The position numbers were made by a program, and so were the translations under genes. 64,000 nt of DNA from Streptomyces sp. WMMC940. Its GTDB lineage: Bacteria; Actinomycetota; Actinomycetes; Streptomycetales; Streptomycetaceae. Location of the stretch: NCBI RefSeq assembly GCF_027460265.1, contig NZ_JAPZBC010000001.1:558001-622000 (forward strand), read 5' to 3'. Below, in pieces: positions 41,539 through 50,722 of this stretch (position 1 is its first letter; every line of letters begins with the position of its first letter). The notes under the pieces were generated by a model. It saw only the letters and a list, made by a program, of their open reading frames with translations. It was not told the origin of the DNA and made no database searches.

Positions 41539-43260
41539 TCAGACGATCTCGTGACGGAAGTCGGCCGGACCGGGCCGTTCATTGCCGAGCATCATGATCA
41601 GCAGGGGTGCCTCTCCGGTGCTTTCGAGGCCGAGTTCCTCGATGTACGAGATGTTGTCGAAGCCGAGCGCTGCGCCGCAGCCGACGCCGAGTGCGGAGGC
41701 GGCGGTGTAGACGCTCTGCGAGATCGCGCCGACCACCGCGTTGGCGATGCGGTAGCCGCGGTCGCCGACGGCATCGAGCACGGCACGGGTGCGGACGGTC
41801 GGCACGAGGACCGCGCCGGTCTGCTCCAGGTTGTAGTTGGCCAGGAAGTAGTTCCTCTGGAGGAAGGTGCCGGGCGGCCCGGCCTTCACCAGCCGCAGGG
41901 TGTGTGCGGCCGCGTCGTAGGAGTAGGTGCCGGGGGCGATGCCCTCGGTGTGGCCGACGAAGGCGTACAGACCGGCGATCGGGGTGGTACCGGTGCCGGT
42001 GTCACCGCCGAGGGACGCGCCGGCGGCCGCGGCTGCCAGGCAGGACGCCAGCTGTTCGGCGCTCAGGGGCCGCGCGGCGTCGAAACGGCCGAAGCTGCTG
42101 CGGCGGTCGCGCATCGCGGTGCGCACATCGGCGTCCAGCGCCGGCGGCGCGGGCAGCGGGACCGCCGGCAGCCCGGGGTCGGGGACGGGTGCGGCCGCGG
42201 GGGCGAGCGCCCCGGCCGCCGGCCGCCGGGCGGCGTGCTCCTCCGTCGTCTCCTGCATCCTCGTGACGGCGTCGAAGGCGAGGACGGTGCGCGAGCGTTC
42301 GAGGTCGCGGCGGCGGACGGCCGCCGTGGACGCCGGCGGGGCGGGCCTGGCCCGCGCACCCTGCCAGCGCAGCGGTACGACGGCGAACACCCCCTCGTCC
42401 TGCGTGCGGATCCCCAGCAGCCGGGCGAGCCGCTGCTCGTCGAACCACATCAGCGGCTCGACGGAGAGACCCTGTGCCCTGGCCCAGATCCGCCATGTCT
42501 GCACGACGGTGCCGACGTCCATCGTGACGGCGTGGAAGGAGAAGGAGTTGTACTTGAACGCGTTCTGCCAGTACTTGACGCCGAGCACGAGGAACTGGTC
42601 CGTTCCGGCGGCCCGTTCGGCGGCGGATGCCGGTCCGCCGGTCACCGGGGGCTCACCCGCAGCGGCGGAAACGGCGGACGACGCGGACACGGCGAACGCG
42701 CCCGGCCCGGCCGGCTCCCCCGGCGTGGTGGGAACCCCCGGCGTGGTGGGCGCCGGTTCGCCGAGTGCCTCGCGCACCTCACCGGAGACCTCGCCGGTGA
42801 GGAGGCGCTGCATGGCGTGGTGCCGGGTCGCGTAGTAGTGCACACCGGGCGGCAGGGGGCCGCTCGGCCCGGACACCCAGTAGATGCTCACGGGGTAGAG
42901 GCCGCCACCGGACGCGGTACCGCGGGACCAGTTGGCGAGCGGGTGGAACGGCAGCGCGCCGAGGTCGGTGTTGGCCTGGACGCCGAGCCGGCGCCCCGTG
43001 AGACCGTAGGAGTCCCGCAGCATGCCGGACAGGGCCGGCAGGTCGAACGCTCGCTCGGGGCCGTCATGGGCCGGGGCCAGTCCGCGGCCCACCGTCGCGC
43101 CGGACGGCATGGTGTGACCGGGCAGCGGCACGGTGTCGGCACCCGGATAGAACTTGGTCTTCCGCGGACCGTCCGCCCAGTCCGGGACGAAGTCCGCCGG
43201 CGGCATGGGGACCCTGCCCCTCCGCATGATGGCGGCGGCGTAGTCATGGGCGTACCCCAT
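41539..43260 (-). CDS. SagB-type FMN-dependent azoline dehydrogenase
   Basis: 573 residues from ATG 43260. Two nitroreductase-like halves are joined by Ala/Pro-rich linkers. The first has RRLGVQANTDLGALPFHPLANWSRGTASGGGLYPVSIYWV and the second R-D-R-R-S-S-F-G-R-F, then Y-S-Y-D-A-A-A-H, A-N-A-V-V-G-A-I-S-Q and L-G-V-G-C-G-A-A-L-G-F. S-G-G-G-L-Y-P is the FMN phosphate-binding signature of SagB/ThcOx enzymes. It would oxidise azolines to thiazoles and oxazoles. The gene is 45 bp after YcaO 2 and 30 bp before LanB, in the same operon. Confidence 0.9.
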   Translation of the reverse strand: MGYAHDYAAAIMRRGRVPMPPADFVPDWADGPRKTKFYPGADTVPLPGHTMPSGATVGRGLAPAHDGPERAFDLPALSGMLRDSYGLTGRRLGVQANTDLGALPFHPLANWSRGTASGGGLYPVSIYWVSGPSGPLPPGVHYYATRHHAMQRLLTGEVSGEVREALGEPAPTTPGVPTTPGEPAGPGAFAVSASSAVSAAAGEPPVTGGPASAAERAAGTDQFLVLGVKYWQNAFKYNSFSFHAVTMDVGTVVQTWRIWARAQGLSVEPLMWFDEQRLARLLGIRTQDEGVFAVVPLRWQGARARPAPPASTAAVRRRDLERSRTVLAFDAVTRMQETTEEHAARRPAAGALAPAAAPVPDPGLPAVPLPAPPALDADVRTAMRDRRSSFGRFDAARPLSAEQLASCLAAAAAGASLGGDTGTGTTPIAGLYAFVGHTEGIAPGTYSYDAAAHTLRLVKAGPPGTFLQRNYFLANYNLEQTGAVLVPTVRTRAVLDAVGDRGYRIANAVVGAISQSVYTAASALGVGCGAALGFDNISYIEELGLESTGEAPLLIMMLGNERPGPADFRHEIV

Positions 43261-43305
43261 GGTGTGCCCTGCTTTCTTGGTCGTGGGGTGCCGGGCCGGG
43301 CCCGG

Positions 43306-45552
43306 TCAGGGGAAGGGATGCGGCGCGGGGTTGAGGTCGGCGGGGGTGAGGTCGTGTGCCCGCAGGCCGGCTTCCCGCAGGGCCGTGCGCATCCGGGGCA
43401 TGCCGAGGGCGCGCTGTCGGCTCCAGCCGAAGTCGATGGGCAGCAGGCCGGGTACGAGGACGCTGACGGTGCGCAGTCCGAGCCGGCGCTGCTCGGGCAT
43501 CGTCTGGTCCACGACGACCACGTCGAATCCGGCGCCGGTGACCGCGTCGAGACAGCGGACGAGGTCGTCGCGCAGATCGTCGGAGACGGGCGGCACCGAG
43601 CCGTCACCGTACAGCTCCTCCATCGCGATCCGGGGCGGGCGGGGTTCGCCGGGCTCGCCCAGGAGGAAACGGGCGTGGCGTCCCATCTCCGGGATGCCGT
43701 AGACGAGCGGGTGGTCGTGGAGGGCGGCGACCCGGTCGAAGTCCTCGGCCATGGCACGCAGCCGCGGCTCGTCGCGTTCGGTGCGGCCCTGCAGGTTGAC
43801 GGCATCGGTGGCGATCTCGCACAGCGCTCCGGCGAGCGCGGCCTCGGGGTCGAGCCCGGCGCCCGCGCCGAAGCACATCCGGCCGGGTCCGCCGTCGTGT
43901 CGCACGGCGACGCCGGTGACGACGGGTACGGGGAAGGAGATGCGGGTGTCGAAGAACCGGGCCTCGTACCCGTACATCTCCAGCCGCTCCACCATGTGGC
44001 GGGTGGCGGGGCGGGTGCTGGTGCGGGGGTCGAGTTCCGGGAGGCGTGCCTGCCCGTACCAGGTGAGGAGGAAGGCGTCCCGCTCGACGACCTCCATGAG
44101 CCCGAAGTAGACGGCCTCCTCCAGACAGCCGCCGGAGGCACAGCCGTTGGAGCTCTCCTGGACGAACCGGTTCTCCAGGCCGGGAGTGTGGTAGTACGTC
44201 AGTACCTCGGGCACCAGGACGGGGCGTTGGTCGCGCAGCGACCAACCCCACACCCAGGGGATCTCGCGATCGGGGGTGAACGGTCCGACCCTCGGGTTGG
44301 CCCGGTGGAAGTCGTCGGAGTAGAGCCCGCACACGCGTGGGTCGACGGCGTGGGCACCGCGGGCCCGCAGCCCGTCGAGCGAGCCCGTCACGCGGGCGCG
44401 CTTGGCACGCGGGCGCATCCCGGCGTACCGCTCCAGCCCTTCCAGTACGCCGATGCGGACGCTGTGGCCGAAGCTGTCGGCGTGTCCGCCCCAGAACGTC
44501 TCGCGGAGGTAGTCGCCGGACCGCATGGAGAAGCAGCCGATGGTGGCGGAGGTGGACGTGGACGACACGTCGTGGACGACGGACGGCCCGAGCGCGCCGC
44601 ACAGCGGGTTGGCGAACGGCTCGACGGTCAGGCCGTAGTCGCCGATGTCGCGGACCCGGAAGCTGTCCGGGCGGACCTTGGGCGCGGGAAGGAGGGCGAG
44701 GGCGGCGGCCTCCGGGGTGTCCTCTTCCGGCACCGCGCAACGTGGGCACTCCGGATCGGGCACCAGCGGGTAGTGACGTACCGTCAGGGACCGTAGGTCC
44801 ACGAGGTGCACGGGCGGGAAGAGGCCGGTACGGGGGCCTGGACCGGCGACGAGGCCCGCGACCAGGGCGGCGAGCGCGTCCGCGGCGAACGGCGTGACGT
44901 ACGGGAGCCGGCCCGCGGCCCTGGTGCCGGAGCCCAGCTCCAGCGCCTCCCGCAGGGCCACCGACCGCACGGCCTGCCAGCGCCGCTCCAGGCAGTGAGC
45001 GCAGGGGCGGCGGGACTCCCCGTCGCGGCCGGATCCGAGAGGCCCGAGGAGGGCGTGGTGGCCGTACACCCGGACGGTCACGGGGGGTTCGGTCCCGGCG
45101 GCGCGGGGGGCGTCCGGCCCGGCCGCGGCACGGAGGGCGTCCACCCCTGCCTCGGCGCGGGGGGCGCCGGCCCCGGCCACCGCCCGCGGGTCCTCAGGTC
45201 CGGCCGTCGTCCGCACGGCGTCCCGCCCGGCCGCGTCGGTCACGGCCGGGGCGAAGGCGTCGCGCACGCCCAGGGCGGCGACGTCGGGCCGAGCACGGAT
45301 GCCGTGCCGGGCGAGCGCGGGGCCCAGGAGGAAGGCCAGTTCCTCGCAGGACCGGTCACGGGCCGTGGCCGGGGAGTCCGGCGGAGTGGTTGTCGGTGCG
45401 GTCGCGGCAGTTGCGGGCGCGGTGGTGGTCGGGCCTTGCGACGCAGCGGGCGCGGTGGTGGTCGGGATCGCGGCAGTCGCGGGCGCCGACGCCTGCACGG
45501 CCGTCGTGGACGCACTCACGACGGTCGCGGGCGTGTTCGTGTCAGCGGGCAT
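43306..45552 (-). CDS. YcaO-type azoline cyclodehydratase (second)
   Basis: 748 residues from ATG 45552, overlapping the preceding gene by 11 bp. A 60-residue Thr/Ala/Pro-rich head and a second Ala/Gly/Pro insertion (A-G-P-E-D-P-R-A-V-A-G-A-G) are probably unstructured. C-A-H-C and C-P-R-C pairs match those of YcaO 1. The YcaO core has L-E-G-L-E-R-Y-A-G, S-S-N-G-C-A-S-G-G-C-L-E-E-A-V-Y-F-G-L-M-E-V-V-E-R-D-A-F and ends P-H-P-F-P. It is clearly a paralogue of the enzyme at 32312. Having two azoline-type YcaO enzymes with one leader-binding partner suggests different residue preferences (Cys against Ser/Thr) or a heterodimer. Confidence 0.9.
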   Translation of the reverse strand: MPADTNTPATVVSASTTAVQASAPATAAIPTTTAPAASQGPTTTAPATAATAPTTTPPDSPATARDRSCEELAFLLGPALARHGIRARPDVAALGVRDAFAPAVTDAAGRDAVRTTAGPEDPRAVAGAGAPRAEAGVDALRAAAGPDAPRAAGTEPPVTVRVYGHHALLGPLGSGRDGESRRPCAHCLERRWQAVRSVALREALELGSGTRAAGRLPYVTPFAADALAALVAGLVAGPGPRTGLFPPVHLVDLRSLTVRHYPLVPDPECPRCAVPEEDTPEAAALALLPAPKVRPDSFRVRDIGDYGLTVEPFANPLCGALGPSVVHDVSSTSTSATIGCFSMRSGDYLRETFWGGHADSFGHSVRIGVLEGLERYAGMRPRAKRARVTGSLDGLRARGAHAVDPRVCGLYSDDFHRANPRVGPFTPDREIPWVWGWSLRDQRPVLVPEVLTYYHTPGLENRFVQESSNGCASGGCLEEAVYFGLMEVVERDAFLLTWYGQARLPELDPRTSTRPATRHMVERLEMYGYEARFFDTRISFPVPVVTGVAVRHDGGPGRMCFGAGAGLDPEAALAGALCEIATDAVNLQGRTERDEPRLRAMAEDFDRVAALHDHPLVYGIPEMGRHARFLLGEPGEPRPPRIAMEELYGDGSVPPVSDDLRDDLVRCLDAVTGAGFDVVVVDQTMPEQRRLGLRTVSVLVPGLLPIDFGWSRQRALGMPRMRTALREAGLRAHDLTPADLNPAPHPFP

Positions 45553-48091
45553 CGGTGCCGTTTCCCCGGCCCCGAGTGAGCAGGACACGTGCGGTGGCGA
45601 TGCCGCCGGCGGGCAGATCGCCCGGGGTGGTCGGGACGTACAGCGCGTCCCGACCACCCGCACGCAGCCGGTCGAGGACGGCGTCGAACGTCGTACCGGG
45701 GGCGCCGGCCGGTACGGGCCCGTCCGTGGCGGTGAGGGTGCCCGCGGCCAGTTCGGGGACGAGCGGATCTCCGGTGTCGACCGCGCACCCGGAGTCGTCG
45801 GCGGTCAGCTGGACCGCGCCCAGCAGATCCCGCAGGGCGGCGCAGCACGCCTCCCTGCGGGAGAGACCGGCGGCGACGGCCCAGCGCGCGGCCGGTCCGC
45901 CGGCCTCGCGGGCGAGCACGGCGGCGCAGCCGGTGCGTGCGTCCTCGCCGAGGTCGAGCAGGTGCGCCTCGATTCCCAGGTTGACCGCGGACTTGAGCAG
46001 GAAGACGAGTTCGGGGTCGTCGTCCGGTGCCACCGTCGCGGTCCGGGCCGTCCCGCGCAGCGCGCACAGCAGGGCGTCGTGGGCGACGGCCGACAGCAGA
46101 CCGCTTCCCGCCGCCTCTCCGTCGGTGCCGCCGGAGCCCGCTCCGGCGGAGGTCGCGAGGACGATCCGCTCGCGGTTGTACGCGCCGAACGGCCGTACGG
46201 CGGCGGCCGGCACCTTCACGCGTTCGCCGGTGAGCAGCGACGTGGCCGGAACCCAGGCGGCGACCTCCGATGCCGTCGCGGTGCCGGCCCCGGTGGTGAG
46301 TGCGGCCGGTGCCACGGCGGGCAGGTCCGCCCCGGCGCCGGCCAGGAGCCGTACCGGAACGACGTGCTCGACGTACGTCTCGGCAGCCAGGCGCAGCGCC
46401 CGCGTCCGGGCCCCGGCGAGGTGGTGCACGTCGAAGGCGGCGATCGTGCGGCGTTCTCCCGGGGCGAGGGCGAGTTCGAGACGCGCGACCTTGAGCGGGG
46501 TCTGGGTCAGCGTCTCGTCGTCGAAGCGGGCGAAGACTCCGGCGAAGGCACCCACGAGGGCGGTGCTGGTGCGGTTGAGCGCGTCGACGGTGTCCTCGGC
46601 GTCACGCGCGGTCTCCACGCTCGCCGTGGCGGGGACGGCGAGCGCACCGGGCGGCCCGGACGTCGTCCCCGGCCTGCTGCCGGGCAGGACGCCGGTCGCG
46701 CTCTCCCCGGCGGTCCCGGTGGCGGGCCGTGGCCTCCCGGGGCCGCACAGCGAGCAGCGGGGGTGGGGCAGCAGGGGCTCGGCGACGACGTCGAGGGACT
46801 GGAGGTTCTGGAGCAGGACCTGCCGGTCCGTCTCGGCCGGCAGGGCTCCGGTGGCGATCCGGAAGATCTCGTAGGCGAGCAGATTCCCCGTCATGGCGGC
46901 GACGGGTCCGTCGAGCGGCCCCTCCCCGGCGGGGCGGCCGGGTTCGGCCGCGGCGCCCGCCACCTCGCTCCAGAGTGCGGCGGCCGCGCCGGCGTCGTGG
47001 TTGGCTCCGAGCCTGAGCAGGGCGCAGGACCAGCACCCGGTGGAACCCGCGGTGGCGAGCGGGCCGGTGACGGCCAGTTCGCCGAACGCCCACACGGGAA
47101 TGAGGGTCTTGCCCTCGGGGACGCCGGCGGCCAGCAGTCGGTGGACGCGCCTCGCGGCACCCGCCCCGGTGACCACGACCGTGTCGTGGTCGGCGAGTTC
47201 CGGCCACTCGGGCTCGGCGGGGAGCCGGTCGGTGCGCACGGGACAGCCGTCGTCGACGGCTTCCGCCGCTTCTGCGGCCACCTCGGGGAAGTCAGCGGCG
47301 AGGGCGATCCTGGCGCAGCCGTTGCGGACCAGGCTCAGGGCGCACCAGCGGGCGACCGCGTCGTCGCCGAGCACCGCGACGGCGGTGTCCCGGAAGCGGC
47401 GGAAGCGCTCGGGGGCACGGTCGGTGTAGTGGTCGACGTAGGCGATCTGGGTGGCGTAGCGGCGTGCGGCCGCCTCACCCGGCCCGCTTCCCGGGTCGTC
47501 GTCGGTGAGCGGTACGTCCCGTGCGAAGTCGCGCTCGTAGAGGGTCCGGACCAGTTCGGCGGCCATCCCGCGCTGCGGGGCGCCGAATCCCGTGCACAGT
47601 TCGGCGAGGCTGTGGTCGCCGGTGAGGTGGGGCACCATCAGCGACGCGAACCGGTAGGCGGTCCGCCCGGTCAGATGGAAGCCGCCGTCGGCGTTGTGGA
47701 AGAGAACGCCGCCCGGAGTCTCGGTGAACAGCACGTCGCGGCGGATCCGGGGCCGTGTGGCGGCGAGCGTGTCGAACGGCGTACGGCCCGCGCGGGATTC
47801 CTCGGGGGCGCCGGCGCCCCCGTCGGCCCCCGTTCCGTCGGACGCCTCCGCGCCGTCGGCCGAGCCGGCGCCGTGCGGCGTCTTCGCTGCGTCCGGCGTC
47901 CCCGCGCCGTCGGCCGAGCCCGGGCCTTCGGCCGGGCCCGCTGCGCCCGGCGATCCCGTGGTATCCGATGTTCCCGCTCCGTCCGGCGATCCCACCGCAT
48001 CCGGTGATCCCGTGTTCGCCACCGGGGCTGCGCCCTTCTTCGTGGAACCGGCTTCTCTTGCGTCGTCTGCTTCGATGACGTCGGTGGGCAT
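45542..48091 (-). CDS. TOMM leader-binding cyclodehydratase partner (Ocin-ThiF-like)
   Basis: 849 residues from ATG 48091 with AGAAGGTG upstream. An N-terminal Ala/Gly/Ser/Asp linker of about 90 residues precedes the conserved part: R-P-R-I-R-R-D-V-L-F-T-E-T-P-G-G-V-L-F-H-N, a winged-helix RiPP recognition element, then an E1/ThiF-like domain with V-V-V-T-G-A-G-A-A-R-R-V and cysteine pairs C-W-S-C and C-S-L-C that could bind zinc. The last 350 residues are a more variable domain (FDVHHLAGARTRALRLAAET). It should bind the leader LADEILELESETFEISD and present the core to the YcaO enzymes. Its stop overlaps YcaO 2. Confidence 0.85.
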   Translation of the reverse strand: MPTDVIEADDAREAGSTKKGAAPVANTGSPDAVGSPDGAGTSDTTGSPGAAGPAEGPGSADGAGTPDAAKTPHGAGSADGAEASDGTGADGGAGAPEESRAGRTPFDTLAATRPRIRRDVLFTETPGGVLFHNADGGFHLTGRTAYRFASLMVPHLTGDHSLAELCTGFGAPQRGMAAELVRTLYERDFARDVPLTDDDPGSGPGEAAARRYATQIAYVDHYTDRAPERFRRFRDTAVAVLGDDAVARWCALSLVRNGCARIALAADFPEVAAEAAEAVDDGCPVRTDRLPAEPEWPELADHDTVVVTGAGAARRVHRLLAAGVPEGKTLIPVWAFGELAVTGPLATAGSTGCWSCALLRLGANHDAGAAAALWSEVAGAAAEPGRPAGEGPLDGPVAAMTGNLLAYEIFRIATGALPAETDRQVLLQNLQSLDVVAEPLLPHPRCSLCGPGRPRPATGTAGESATGVLPGSRPGTTSGPPGALAVPATASVETARDAEDTVDALNRTSTALVGAFAGVFARFDDETLTQTPLKVARLELALAPGERRTIAAFDVHHLAGARTRALRLAAETYVEHVVPVRLLAGAGADLPAVAPAALTTGAGTATASEVAAWVPATSLLTGERVKVPAAAVRPFGAYNRERIVLATSAGAGSGGTDGEAAGSGLLSAVAHDALLCALRGTARTATVAPDDDPELVFLLKSAVNLGIEAHLLDLGEDARTGCAAVLAREAGGPAARWAVAAGLSRREACCAALRDLLGAVQLTADDSGCAVDTGDPLVPELAAGTLTATDGPVPAGAPGTTFDAVLDRLRAGGRDALYVPTTPGDLPAGGIATARVLLTRGRGNGTDAR

Positions 48092-48095
48092 GGGG

Positions 48096-50366
48096 TCACA
48101 CCTTCTGTGTGGGACGGACGGACGGCGAGTCGTTGCCGCGCGCGTAGAGGCGCAGGAGGTCGTGCATGCGGTACGGGCCGGGCGGCCCCTCTTCGAGCAG
48201 TCCGGCGTCCGCCAGCCCTTCGAGAAGGTCCTCGGTCTCGCGAAGGGGCAGACCGAGCAGGGCGGCGCCGTCGCAGGCGTGGAGTCCGCCGGTCGTGTGC
48301 GCGCCGATGCGGAGGAAGGCGCGGGCGGCCTCCGCGTCGAGCCGGCCGAGCGCAGCGTCGAGCACCTGACGGAGGGACATGTGCGGCGAGCCGGGCAGGG
48401 AGAGCCGGGCCAGCGGGTCTCCGGACAGCCACTCCGCGCAGTCGGCGAGCCGCAGCGCCGGGCGGGTGAGCAGACGTGCCGTGACGATCCTGAGGGCGAG
48501 CGGATGGTGGCAGCAGGCGTCGGCCAGGGCGCGGGCGGCATCTGGTTCCGCGCCCACCCGTTCACCGCCGAGCGCGGCCCTCAGCAGATCGTACGATTCG
48601 TCCTCCGCGAGCGGGCCGAGGCGCTGGACCCAGCCGCCGTGCGCGGCGATCAGCCCGGCGAGTCCTCTTCTGCTGGTGACGAGGGCGGCGGCGTCGGGGC
48701 GCGTGTGCAGCAGGGGCAGCACCTGGTCGCCGTCGAGCACGTCGTCGAGGACCAGCAGGATCCGGCCACGGGCGTGCGGCTCTCCGACGGCGGCCGTGAC
48801 CTCCGCCGTGACCTCGCGTGCGGTGAGCGGCACGCCGTCGGGGCGGACCATGCGAACGAGGTACCGCCCGCCGGGAAACCGGTTCTCCGCGAGGTGGGCC
48901 ACCCGCCGGGCGAGTGCGGTCTTCCCGATCCCGGGCGCCCCGGACACCACGACGGTCGCCGCCTCGTGTCCCTCCCGCCCGGTGAGGCGCCCGCTGAGGG
49001 CCGCGGTCTCGGAGGCCCGGCCCGTGAACGCCGGAACGGGTGGTACGGGCTCGACGACCGGCGCGCCCTCCCCGCGCAGGGCGTGGGACGCACTCCGGGG
49101 GGACGACAGCGGAAGCGGCCCGGTGTCCCCGTCTCCCGGCACCGGACGCCTCGCGGCCGACGTACCGGGGAGGACGGACGCCGCGCCGTGCGCGGGCGTC
49201 CCCACCGGCCCGCGCGCCGGAGCCGCCGACCGGGCGACGGGCACCGCGCCGGCGGCGGCGTTCCCGTCTCCGGCAGCGGGCAGGGGAACGTCGGCGGCTC
49301 CGTCGGCCGCCGGCGCGGGAAGCGCCCGCGCGGTCGCCGACGGGCCGGACTCACCGCCGTCGCCCGGAGCGCCGCCGGGCCGTCCCGGGGGCGGTACTGC
49401 GTCGGGGCGAGGCATCACCGGAGCAGTACGCCGCGAGACGTGTCCCGGAGCGTCCGCGCCGTCCGTCACCGGAGCGGCGCCGGACACCGCGCCCTGGCCC
49501 GGCTCCGCCTGCAGGGGCACGACCGGCGCCGCGGACGGAGGGGGTGGCGCGGCCCGCCGCCCGGCCGCCACCGGAAGCGGGAGCCGCGACGGGACCACCG
49601 CCGTGAGAGCCGGAACGGCGCGCCCGAGGTCGTCGCCGCGCAGGATGGCCAGTTCCAGTTCCTGCAGCGCCGGTGACGGGTCGACGCCCAGTTCGGACCG
49701 GAGATACGCCTTCACCCTCCGGTACTCCGCCAGCGCCTCCGTCTGCCGGCCGCTCCGGTACAGCGCCTCGATCAGCTGCTCGCGGAAGCGCTCGTGGCCC
49801 GGATGGGCGCGCGTGACACCCCACAGGGCGACCAGTGCCTCACCGCAGCGTCCCAGGGCGAGTTGCAGGTCGCAGACCTTCTCGACGCTTCGCAGTCGCT
49901 CCTCCGCGAGCCTCGGAACCTCGTCCCGACGCAGCACGTCCGAGCGCACGTTCGCGAGCAGCGGCCCCTGCCACAGCGACAGCGCCTCCTCCAGGGTGTG
50001 CAGTTCCCTCCCCGGGTCGTGGGCGTACGCGGCGGCCAGACGCACCCCCTCCCGGAAGCCGATCAGGTCGAGGGATTCCGGCCCCGCACAGATGCGGTAG
50101 CCGCCGGGTACGGCCTCGATCGGAGCGCCGGTGACACCGTGCTTCACGAACAGCCGCCGCAGCCGCAGTACACACGTCTGCAGTGCCGCTCTGGCCGTAG
50201 CGGGCTGCTCCTCGCCCCACATGGTGCGCTGGAGGTACTCGACCGAGACGACGGTGTTGGCGTGCAGGAGCAGGGAGGCGAGGAGGATGGTCGGTTTGGA
50301 GGGCGGGAGGACGACGGTGTCGGAACCGTCGGTGATGCTCAGCGGTCCGAGCAGCTGAAACCGCAT
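48096..50366 (-). CDS. SARP family regulator with NB-ARC ATPase domain
   Basis: 756 residues from ATG 50366. Residues 1-95 are the OmpR-like DNA-binding domain of SARPs (MRFQLLGPLSITDGSD; LRRLFVKHG, V-P-G-G-Y-R-I). Residues about 100-245 are the bacterial transcriptional activation domain (A-L-S-L-W-Q-G-P-L-L; R-Q-T-E-A-L-A-E-Y-R-R-V). After a long Pro/Ala linker, an AfsR-like ATPase follows with V-S-G-A-P-G-I-G-K-T-A-L-A-R-R and I-L-L-V-L-D-D-V-L-D. It ends 4 bp before the leader-binding gene and heads the operon, so it is the probable cluster activator, acting on 11-bp-spaced repeats. Confidence 0.92.
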   Translation of the reverse strand: MRFQLLGPLSITDGSDTVVLPPSKPTILLASLLLHANTVVSVEYLQRTMWGEEQPATARAALQTCVLRLRRLFVKHGVTGAPIEAVPGGYRICAGPESLDLIGFREGVRLAAAYAHDPGRELHTLEEALSLWQGPLLANVRSDVLRRDEVPRLAEERLRSVEKVCDLQLALGRCGEALVALWGVTRAHPGHERFREQLIEALYRSGRQTEALAEYRRVKAYLRSELGVDPSPALQELELAILRGDDLGRAVPALTAVVPSRLPLPVAAGRRAAPPPPSAAPVVPLQAEPGQGAVSGAAPVTDGADAPGHVSRRTAPVMPRPDAVPPPGRPGGAPGDGGESGPSATARALPAPAADGAADVPLPAAGDGNAAAGAVPVARSAAPARGPVGTPAHGAASVLPGTSAARRPVPGDGDTGPLPLSSPRSASHALRGEGAPVVEPVPPVPAFTGRASETAALSGRLTGREGHEAATVVVSGAPGIGKTALARRVAHLAENRFPGGRYLVRMVRPDGVPLTAREVTAEVTAAVGEPHARGRILLVLDDVLDGDQVLPLLHTRPDAAALVTSRRGLAGLIAAHGGWVQRLGPLAEDESYDLLRAALGGERVGAEPDAARALADACCHHPLALRIVTARLLTRPALRLADCAEWLSGDPLARLSLPGSPHMSLRQVLDAALGRLDAEAARAFLRIGAHTTGGLHACDGAALLGLPLRETEDLLEGLADAGLLEEGPPGPYRMHDLLRLYARGNDSPSVRPTQKV

Positions 50367-50380
50367 CGCGGCACGCCCGC

Positions 50381-50722
50381 CTAGTCCCAGCCGTTGACGT
50401 GCTTGCAGAAGGCGAGCGCTTCCTCCGGTACGGCACCGTGGCGGGCCGCGTGCTCGAGGTGGCGGCAGAGGATCTCGGCCGCCGCACGTTCCGCGGGGGT
50501 GAGGCCTTCCGGCGGATGCGCGAGCCCGGTACCGCTCCGGACGGCGGCGGTGGGACCGGTGGCGGCGGTCGTGTTGGTGACGGGGACGCCCGATGTGGCG
50601 GCGGGGACCGGGACGGCTGCGGCGGCACCGGCGGTCATGACGAGTGAGACGGCCGCGAGTCCGGCGACGAGGCCGGCCCGTGTGGTCAGGAGGGGTCTCT
50701 TCGCAAGTGACATCAGGTACAC
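50381..50722 (-). CDS. small exported hypothetical protein at the head of the RiPP operon
   Basis: 113 residues from GTG 50722, chosen because GGGAG lies 5 nt upstream; ATG 50713 is the alternative. A signal peptide or anchor (AKRPLLTTRAGLVAGLAAVSLVMTAGAAAAVP) is followed by a Thr/Val/Ala stretch and a C-terminal helical part, ERAAAEILCRHLEHAARHGA then VPEEALAFCKHVNGWD, with two cysteines. Not a family I recognise. It ends 15 bp before the SARP gene on the same strand, so it shares the operon promoter and may be a cluster-linked secreted protein; immunity is one possibility, but nothing in the sequence proves it. Confidence 0.65.
   Translation of the reverse strand: MYLMSLAKRPLLTTRAGLVAGLAAVSLVMTAGAAAAVPVPAATSGVPVTNTTAATGPTAAVRSGTGLAHPPEGLTPAERAAAEILCRHLEHAARHGAVPEEALAFCKHVNGWD

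Noticed and set aside
38392..44796. A plus-strand open frame of 2134 codons opposite the LanB, SagB and YcaO genes
   Set aside because: The minus-strand genes have clear enzyme motifs and coupled starts; this frame is Arg/Gly/Ala/Val-rich shadow sequence.
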